Positions 58,396 through 64,000 of a stretch of 64,000 nucleotides of DNA are shown here, one piece after another; positions within the stretch are counted from its first letter, which is position 1; the number at the start of each line of letters is the position of its first letter. Both the position numbers and the translations under genes were made by a program. Source of the DNA: an uncultured Dermabacter sp. GTDB taxonomy: Bacteria; Actinomycetota; Actinomycetes; Actinomycetales; Dermabacteraceae. The stretch spans positions 1 to 64,000 of the forward strand of contig CAMXWV010000012.1 of NCBI GenBank assembly GCA_947252755.1. The letters are read 5' to 3'. Under the pieces are notes generated by a model. It was not told the DNA's origin. It saw only the letters and a program-made list of their open reading frames with translations, and searched no databases.

Positions 58396-59268
58396 GTGAC
58401 CAGCTCGGACAGTCAGCTGCGCCTCATGTGCGTGCACGCCCATCCCGATGATGAGGCGAGCAAGGGCGCCGCCGCGATGGCGAAATACATCCACGAAGGC
58501 GTCAACGTTCTAGTGGTGACCTGCACCGGCGGTGAGCGCGGTGACATCCTCAACCCGCGCATGCTGGAAGATCCCGACGCGATCGCTGACCTGACCGCTG
58601 TGCGCCGCGCGGAGATGAAAGCCGCCCAGGAGGCGATCGGGTTCGATCATGAATGGCTCGGCTTCACGGACTCAGGGCTTCCCGAAGGGGACCCGCTGCC
58701 CGAGCTGCCAGCCGGCTGCTTTGCGCTGATGCCCGTGGAGGAAGCGGCCCGGCCGCTGGTGAAGCTGATCCGCTCTCAACGCCCGCACGTGATGACCACG
58801 TATGACGAGAACGGCGGCTACCCGCACCCGGACCACATCCAAACGCACAAGGTGAGCATGCTCGCGTTTGATCTTGCCGCGGACCCGGACTATCGGCCCG
58901 AGCTCGGCGAACCGTGGAGCGTGTTGAAGATCTACTACAACATGACGCTCTCCTCTGAGGAGTTCATCGCCTTCCACGAGTACTACCTGGACCACGGCCT
59001 GGAGTCTCCGTTCGAGGGGATGTTCGAGTGGCTGAAGACCAAGCGCCGCCGCCCCATCACCACGAAGATCGATATCTCCCGCTACCTGGAGTATCGGGAT
59101 GCCGCGCTGCTTGCGCACCGCACCCAGGTAGATCCGGAGGGACTGTTCTTCGCGGTGTCCAATGACATCCGCCGCGAGGTGTGGCCGTGGGAGGGCTACC
59201 AGCTGCGCCATTCGCGGATTCCGGTGACCATTGAGGAAGATGACCTGTTCGAAGGGATCCGTGCGTGA
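58396..59268 (+). CDS. mca: Mycothiol S-conjugate amidase
   Basis: The 290-residue LmbE-fold enzyme has the zinc motif HAHPDDEAS at 14-22 and ENGGYPHPDHIQTHKVS. It hydrolyses mycothiol conjugates of electrophiles and drugs, releasing mercapturic acids. The GTG at 58396 follows AAGGAGA. The gene is good evidence that the organism makes mycothiol. Confidence 0.94.
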   Translation: MTSSDSQLRLMCVHAHPDDEASKGAAAMAKYIHEGVNVLVVTCTGGERGDILNPRMLEDPDAIADLTAVRRAEMKAAQEAIGFDHEWLGFTDSGLPEGDPLPELPAGCFALMPVEEAARPLVKLIRSQRPHVMTTYDENGGYPHPDHIQTHKVSMLAFDLAADPDYRPELGEPWSVLKIYYNMTLSSEEFIAFHEYYLDHGLESPFEGMFEWLKTKRRRPITTKIDISRYLEYRDAALLAHRTQVDPEGLFFAVSNDIRREVWPWEGYQLRHSRIPVTIEEDDLFEGIRA

Positions 59269-59663
59269 TGCTGACCGTTCTTGATTCGCTGCAGGCGGTC
59301 GCGGTGAATGCGTCGACCACCGCGATGCTCACTCCCGCTGCGCCCGCGCCGGAACCGGCTCCTTCACCGACTCCGGATGAGATGACCGCAGCGACGATCA
59401 CCCCGGGCCTGCCCGGCTTTTTGGTGTTCTTTCTGCTGGCGGTGGCCGTGGTGCTGCTGGGCTGGGATATGACCCGCCGCATTCGCCGCTCCGGTGCACG
59501 CGATGCTGTGGCCCGCCGTCACGCCCAGGCGGAAGCCGCCCAGGAAGGCGAGGGCCCTGAAGCCGCCCAGGCCGATGAGGCGCCGGAAGCTTCCCAGGAG
59601 GATGCGGAGCCGCAGGCGGCCCAGGAGGGTGAGCCGGGCCGTCAGGATGACGCCCGCGACTGA
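59268..59663 (+). CDS. Single-pass membrane protein with acidic repeat tail
   Basis: The 131-residue product has one membrane segment (about 48-68; LPGFLVFFLLAVAVVLLGWD). The extracytoplasmic N-terminal part is Pro/Ala-rich. The C-terminal tail carries an Ala/Gln/Glu-rich repeat of the type EAAQEGE. The ATG overlaps the mca stop (TGATG). A small membrane protein commonly follows mca in actinobacteria. Its function is unknown. Confidence 0.75.
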   Translation: MLTVLDSLQAVAVNASTTAMLTPAAPAPEPAPSPTPDEMTAATITPGLPGFLVFFLLAVAVVLLGWDMTRRIRRSGARDAVARRHAQAEAAQEGEGPEAAQADEAPEASQEDAEPQAAQEGEPGRQDDARD

Positions 59664-59664
59664 C

Positions 59665-59745
59665 TCACACCACGGCGCTTTCACACCACAGAGCTCTCAC
59701 ACCGCAGCGCTCCCCACGGCGGAGCTTTCACACCACGGCGATCCA
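59665..59745. repeat. Degenerate tandem repeat over the trhA stop
   Basis: About five units of the form TCACACCACGGCGCTT, with a period of 16-17 bases, fill the gap between the previous gene and trhA. The trhA stop codon lies in the last unit. Confidence 0.7.
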
Positions 59746-60471
59746 CACGGCGATCAGGTGGCAGATGAAGCCGATCACCGTGAAGGTGTGGAAGGTTTCA
59801 TGGAACCCGAACCAGGTGGTTGAGGGGTTCGGCGCTTTCAGTCCGTACACCACAGCGCCGATCGTGTAGGCCACACCGCCGGCCACGATCAGGCCGACTA
59901 CGCCCCAGCCGCCGCCCGCGATGAACTCCGGCATGTAGAAGATTGCCACCCAGCCAAGCGCAACATACGCCGGCACATACAGCCAGCGTGGCGCACCGGT
60001 CCAGAACAGTCGGAATGCCACGCCGAGCAGCGCACCCGACCACACGATGATCAGCAGCATGGCGGTGCTGCTGGGCGGCAGCAGAGCTACAGCCAGCGGC
60101 GTGTACGTTCCGGCGATGATGAGAAAGATGTTCGCGTGGTCGAACCGGCGCAGCAGAAGGGCCCGTGCCGGGCTCCAGGTGCCGCGATGGTACACAGCGC
60201 TGATGCCAAACAGCATCGCGGCGGTTGCGATGAACACCACCGTGGCCAGCCGGTTGCTGAGACTGTTGCCGGTGGCCACCAGCAGCAGGCCCGCAATAAC
60301 AGCGGCCGGGAAAGCCGCCAGGTGAATCCAGCCGCGCAGATGCGGCTTCGGAAGCACGTCCAGGGCCCCGGACAGCCGCTGAACAGCCGCTTCAGCGGCG
60401 TTCGCCGGGGAGCTGGGCGATACAGCCACATGAGCGGAAGCGGGAGGCTGCGATGTGCACTCAGAGGTCAT
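59728..60471 (-). CDS. trhA: Hemolysin III / TrhA family membrane protein
   Basis: The 247-residue product has seven hydrophobic segments and the family residues SAVYHRG near the second and FGFHETFHTFTVIGFICH near the last. Family members are PAQR-like membrane hydrolases linked to lipid homeostasis. The ATG at 60471 lies six bases after a TACGCT element. A start at 60516 would add 15 residues through that promoter. Confidence 0.87.
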   Translation of the reverse strand: MTSECTSQPPASAHVAVSPSSPANAAEAAVQRLSGALDVLPKPHLRGWIHLAAFPAAVIAGLLLVATGNSLSNRLATVVFIATAAMLFGISAVYHRGTWSPARALLLRRFDHANIFLIIAGTYTPLAVALLPPSSTAMLLIIVWSGALLGVAFRLFWTGAPRWLYVPAYVALGWVAIFYMPEFIAGGGWGVVGLIVAGGVAYTIGAVVYGLKAPNPSTTWFGFHETFHTFTVIGFICHLIAVWIAVV

Positions 60472-60477
60472 AACGCA

Positions 60478-60503
60478 AGCGTAACTTACGCAACCGTAGG
60501 TTG
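60478..60503 (-). promoter_or_regulatory. Leaderless promoter of trhA with overlapping palindromes
   Basis: The minus-strand -10 TACGCT (60478-60483) lies within the perfect palindrome GCGTAACTTACGC (60479-60491). A second palindrome, CAACC-GTA-GGTTG (60491-60503), abuts it where a -35 would be expected. A repressor bound here would block transcription directly. Confidence 0.5.
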
Positions 60504-60660
60504 AGTGGGTGCTCATCCTGCCGACTGACCCTCACACCGCCGCGAGCGCAGAGATGTGTTCATCCTGTGCAGTTCACGTCAAAGAATCCGTGCGCGGGAT
60601 GCACAGGCCGAAGCGAGCAGGTGAGAATAGGACCGTCAGCCGTTTCTGAAGAGGTGATCC

Positions 60661-61536
60661 GTGCTCGCGCACCGCTCTGCACCGTCGGGTCCCGTCGCGC
60701 CGATGGCGCGCGCAGATGTCACCGCGCCGATGGCGCGCGCAGAGGCCCCTGCGCCGTCCGCGCGCTCACGTGGCACAAAGCCGGCAGCCGCTGCGATGCC
60801 GCGCCACGTGGGCGTGATCATTGACGGCAACCGCCGCTGGGCAAAGCAGCGAGGACTGAGCACCGCCGAAGGCCACCGGGCAGGCGCCCGAAAGATCACC
60901 GAAGTGCTCGAATGGTGCGATGAGGAAGGCATCGAACTCGCCACCATCTGGATGCTCTCCACGGATAACACCAACCGCTCCGCTGAGGAGCTCACCGCCC
61001 TCACCGGCATCATCGTGGATGCCGTCACAGACATCACCGAACGCGGTTTTCGCGCGCGAATCATCGGCGATCCCACCGTGCTCGGCGCAGACGCCGCCGC
61101 CCGCATCGACCGCGCCGTCAACAGCGCCGCATCCAGCAGCGCCGCATCCAGCAGCGCCGCAGCAGTCTCCACTGCGGATGACACCACCCGCCGGCTCGAG
61201 GTGGACCTTGCCGTGGGCTACGGCGGGCGCGCTGAAATCATGCGCGCCGTGCGCGCAGCCGTCGCGCAGCAAACCGATCACGGTCTCAGCGCGGAGGACG
61301 CGCTCGCTGCACTCACCGTGGAGCAGGTGTCTGACCACCTGTTCACCGCGGGGCAGCCGGATCCTGACCTCATCATCCGCACCTCCGGGGAGATGCGCCT
61401 GTCCGGATTCCTCATGTGGCAGAGCGCCCACACGGAGTTCGTGTTCACCTCCACGCTCTGGCCGGACTTCTCCCGCGCTGACCTGGAAGCGGCGCTCGCG
61501 GACTACGCGCAGCGCGACCGACGCTTCGGCGCCTAA
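60661..61536 (+). CDS. uppS: Isoprenyl (cis-prenyl) transferase
   Basis: The 291-residue product has HVGVIIDGNRRWAKQ (catalytic Asp55), ATIWMLSTDNTNRS and DLIIRTSGEMRLSGFLMWQSAHTEFVF, all typical of polyprenyl diphosphate synthases that make the lipid carrier of cell-wall synthesis. Unlike relatives, it has a 45-residue N-terminal extension containing a duplicated MARA-x(3)-AP unit, and a Ser/Ala insert at about 155-178. GTG start; later ATG codons at residues 15, 24 and 46 are alternatives. Confidence 0.92.
   Translation: MLAHRSAPSGPVAPMARADVTAPMARAEAPAPSARSRGTKPAAAAMPRHVGVIIDGNRRWAKQRGLSTAEGHRAGARKITEVLEWCDEEGIELATIWMLSTDNTNRSAEELTALTGIIVDAVTDITERGFRARIIGDPTVLGADAAARIDRAVNSAASSSAASSSAAAVSTADDTTRRLEVDLAVGYGGRAEIMRAVRAAVAQQTDHGLSAEDALAALTVEQVSDHLFTAGQPDPDLIIRTSGEMRLSGFLMWQSAHTEFVFTSTLWPDFSRADLEAALADYAQRDRRFGA
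61123..61167. repeat. 15-base tandem repeat inside uppS
   Basis: The unit AGCGCCGCATCCAGC occurs twice exactly (61123-61137, 61138-61152), followed by a partial third copy. It encodes the Ser/Ala insert and, being a multiple of three, keeps the frame. Confidence 0.85.
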
Positions 61537-61655
61537 CTCCGCTTTTACGCATGCGCGTGACACCGCCGGCATCCGGCGCTTAACTCCGTCTGCACGCTTG
61601 GTGAACTCACGCTGACGCCCTGCACGTTGCCGCAGCAGTGGGTGCGGTGCGCCCC

Positions 61656-61661
61656 TAGCGT
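61656..61661 (+). promoter_or_regulatory. Possible leaderless -10 element of the PhoH gene
   Basis: TAGCGT ends seven bases before the ATG at 61669. No -35 or ribosome-binding site is evident. Confidence 0.3.
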
Positions 61662-61668
61662 GAGAGCC

Positions 61669-62940
61669 ATGATCTACGTTCTGGATACGTCTGTTCTGCT
61701 TGCTGATCCGCGGGCCCTGTTCCGATTCGACGAGCATGATGTGGTGCTCCCGCTCGTGGTGATCACTGAGCTGGAAGCGAAACGGCACCACCCCGATCTG
61801 GGCTTCTTCGCCCGGCAGGCTCTGCGCACCCTGGATGATCTGCGCGAGCAGCACGGCGGCTTGGATCATGCGGTGCCGGTGGGGGAGGGCACGCTCCGGG
61901 TGGAGCTGAACCACCAGGACCAGTCCTCACTGCCAGCTGCGTTCCGGCTCGCAGACAATGACACCCGCATTCTTGCCTGCGCGAAGAATCTTGCGGACGA
62001 GGGGCACGAGGTGGTGGTGGTCAGCAAGGACGTTCCGATGCGGATCAAAGCCTCCGCTATGGGGCTGCGCTCCGAGGAGTACCGCGCGGAGCTTGCGCAG
62101 GACCGGGGCTATGCCGGGATCGAGTCGGCGGAGATCTCCGGGGATGAGATGCAGGGACTCTACGCCGGTGAGGAGATCAGCCTGGAGCACAAGCTGCCCG
62201 TTCACACCGGGCTGAAGCTCACCAGCGAACGCGGCAACGCCCTCGGCGTGGTGACAAGCCGAGGCACCGTGCGCGTGGTGAACGCGGACCAGACCGTGTT
62301 CGGCGCTCACGGCCGCAGTGCGGAGCAGCGCATCGCCATTGATCACCTGCTGGATGATTCGATCCGCATCGTGTCCATGGGTGGGCGCGCCGGCACCGGC
62401 AAAAGCGCCCTTGCTCTATGTGCGGGGCTGGAAGCGGTGCTTGAGCGGCGCCTGCAGCGGAAGATCCTGGTATTCCGCCCGCTGTTCGCCGTGGGCGGGC
62501 AGGAGCTCGGCTACCTGCCGGGGGACCAGGCGGAGAAGATGAACCCGTGGGCGCAGGCCGTGTTCGACACGCTCTCCTCCATGGTCTCGGACAGTGTGAT
62601 CGATGATGTGATGGCCCGCGGCATGCTGGACGTGCTCCCGCTCACCCATATCCGCGGGCGGTCCCTGCACGACGCGTTCGTGATCGTGGACGAGGCCCAG
62701 TCACTGGAGCGGAACGTGCTGCTGACCATGCTCAGCCGCATCGGCCAGAACTCTCGCGTGGTGCTCACGCACGACGTGGCGCAGCGGGACAACCTGCGGG
62801 TGGGCCGCAGCGACGGGATCACCGCGGTGGTGGAGGCGCTGAAGGGGGAGGACCTGTTCGCTCATGTGACACTGCGCCGCTCTGAGCGCAGTCCGGTGGC
62901 GGAGCTGGTCACCCGGGTGCTGGATGCCCCGTTGCCCTGA
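61669..62940 (+). CDS. PIN-PhoH fusion protein (PhoH2 type)
   Basis: The 423-residue product has an N-terminal PIN nuclease domain (MIYVLDTSVLLADP with Asp6; VVITELEAKRHH; LADNDTRILACA). The C-terminal PhoH ATPase domain has Walker A GRAGTGKSAL and Walker B FVIVDEAQ. The mycobacterial homologue PhoH2 is an RNA helicase and ribonuclease. The ATG at 61669 gives the conserved start; a TTG 14 codons upstream is unlikely. Confidence 0.92.
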   Translation: MIYVLDTSVLLADPRALFRFDEHDVVLPLVVITELEAKRHHPDLGFFARQALRTLDDLREQHGGLDHAVPVGEGTLRVELNHQDQSSLPAAFRLADNDTRILACAKNLADEGHEVVVVSKDVPMRIKASAMGLRSEEYRAELAQDRGYAGIESAEISGDEMQGLYAGEEISLEHKLPVHTGLKLTSERGNALGVVTSRGTVRVVNADQTVFGAHGRSAEQRIAIDHLLDDSIRIVSMGGRAGTGKSALALCAGLEAVLERRLQRKILVFRPLFAVGGQELGYLPGDQAEKMNPWAQAVFDTLSSMVSDSVIDDVMARGMLDVLPLTHIRGRSLHDAFVIVDEAQSLERNVLLTMLSRIGQNSRVVLTHDVAQRDNLRVGRSDGITAVVEALKGEDLFAHVTLRRSERSPVAELVTRVLDAPLP

Positions 62941-62947
62941 CGCTGGG

Positions 62948-64000
62948 TCAGTTCTGCTCGGGGGAGGTCATGGAGAGCACGTCAAGCGCGTCATCCAGCT
63001 GCTGCTCGGTCAGCTCACCGCGCTCCACAAAGCCGAGCGCGATCGCTGCGTCACGCACGCTGACCTGCTCTGCCACCGCATGCTTCGCGATCGTGGCGGC
63101 GGCTTCGTAGCCGATCAGCTTGTTCAGCGGCGTCACAATCGAGGGGCTTGCCTCCGCGTAGAACCGTGCTTTTTCCGCGTTCGCCACCAGGCCCGCAATG
63201 GTTTTGTCCGCAAGCACCCGGCAGCCGTTGGCCAGCAGTCGGATCGACTCCAGCAGGCTGGTGCCCATCAGCGGGATCTGCACGTTCAGCTCGAATACTC
63301 CCTGGGCGCCGCCCCATGCAATTGCCGCGTCATTGCCGATCACACGAGTACACAGCATCATGAGGGCTTCTGGCACCACCGGGTTCACTTTGCCGGGCAT
63401 GATCGAGCTGCCCGGCTGCAGGTCCGGGATCTGAATTTCGCCCAGGCCGGTGTTCGGGCCGGAGCCCATCCACCGCAGGTCAGTGTTGATCTTCGTCAGG
63501 GACACGGCGATGGAGCGCAGCGCACCGGACATCTCCACCAGGCCGTCCCGGTTCGCCTGCGCTTCGAAATGGTTGCGCGCCTCCGTCAGCGGCAGGGAGG
63601 TCTGCTCAACGAGCAGGCTGATCACACGCTGCGGGAACCCGGCCGGAGTGTTGATGCCGGTGCCCACGGCGGTGCCGCCGAGCGGAACCTCCGCGGTGCG
63701 CGGCAGCGCTGCTTCAACCCGTTCCATGCCATAGCGGATCTGCGCGGCAAACCCGCCGAACTCCTGGCCGAGCGTCACCGGCGTGGCATCCATCATGTGA
63801 GTGCGCCCAGCCTTCACCACGTCCTTCCACTGCTCAGCCTTCTCCTCCAGGGCAGAGGCGAGGTGATCCAGTGAGGGCAGCAGCTGATTCACCACAGCAC
63901 CGGTCACCGCCACATGCACCGAGGTGGGGAACACGTCATTGGAGGACTGGGAGCAGTTCACGTGGTCATTCGGGTGAACCTGCAGCTCATCGGAGGAGGC
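62948..64000 (-). CDS. fumC: Fumarate hydratase, class II (5' end outside the window)
   Basis: The visible 350 residues include the end of the HPNDHVN region, SQSSNDVFPTSVHVA and the signature GSSIMPGKVNPVVPE, and they finish at the stop near 62948. The N-terminal part, about 110 residues judging by the family length, lies beyond base 64000. It interconverts fumarate and malate. The frame is open to the window edge, so this is truncation by the window and not a broken gene. Confidence 0.96.
   Translation of the reverse strand, partial: ASSDELQVHPNDHVNCSQSSNDVFPTSVHVAVTGAVVNQLLPSLDHLASALEEKAEQWKDVVKAGRTHMMDATPVTLGQEFGGFAAQIRYGMERVEAALPRTAEVPLGGTAVGTGINTPAGFPQRVISLLVEQTSLPLTEARNHFEAQANRDGLVEMSGALRSIAVSLTKINTDLRWMGSGPNTGLGEIQIPDLQPGSSIMPGKVNPVVPEALMMLCTRVIGNDAAIAWGGAQGVFELNVQIPLMGTSLLESIRLLANGCRVLADKTIAGLVANAEKARFYAEASPSIVTPLNKLIGYEAAATIAKHAVAEQVSVRDAAIALGFVERGELTEQQLDDALDVLSMTSPEQN

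Overview
The window is a high-GC, gene-dense bacterial chromosome segment with no sign of plasmid, phage or insertion sequence. Several features point to an actinobacterium, probably of the order Micrococcales. A mycothiol S-conjugate amidase (mca), a DUF4307 protein and a short zinc-type S14 are present. The S10 and spc ribosomal operons are separated, and several genes have an actinobacterial -10 hexamer six or seven bases before the start codon (leaderless transcription). A pyruvate formate-lyase system implies a facultatively fermentative lifestyle. Genus cannot be fixed from sequence alone.

Layout. 1-1352: degenerate repeats and a membrane stress-type protein with a repeat tail. 1786-7441: S10 operon (rpsJ-rplC-rplD-rplW-rplB-rpsS-rplV-rpsC-rplP-rpmC-rpsQ), closed by a strong terminator. 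7685-10497: a non-ribosomal cassette (lipoprotein, OmpA-domain protein, response regulator, histidine kinase) lying between the S10 and spc operons. 10908-18043: spc operon (rplN to rplO), then secY-adk-map under its own promoter. 18242-21280: infA-rpmJ-rpsM-rpsK-rpoA-rplQ, with no rpsD.

21359-35287: a pyruvyl-transferase-like protein, purL, a fatty-acid cluster (acyl-CoA oxidase/dehydrogenase, TetR regulator, thiolase, large FabG, MaoC hydratase), a thiosulfate uptake pair (TsuA/TsuB-like), an rRNA methyltransferase-like protein, and purQ-purS. 35427-38647: pyruvate formate-lyase operon in which the enzyme lacks its glycyl-radical domain and that domain is a separate small gene. 38944-42446: a small membrane protein, purC-purD, and truA.

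42757-52053: rplM-rpsI, glmM, a tiny membrane protein, coaA, glmS, acpS, an alanine racemase-TsaE fusion, tsaB and rimI; this block links cell-wall precursor synthesis with tRNA t6A modification. 52083-64000: an ABC-2-type exporter, a carboxylate-amine ligase, an AI-2E-family transporter, greA, DUF4307, mca, a small membrane protein, a hemolysin-III/TrhA protein, a cis-prenyltransferase, a PIN-PhoH protein, and the start-truncated fumC running off the window edge.

The most interesting observations are the two-gene (split) pyruvate formate-lyase, the extra C-terminal domain on ribosomal protein L4, the signalling cassette between the ribosomal operons, the bifunctional Alr-TsaE protein, and several compact promoter/operator arrangements.
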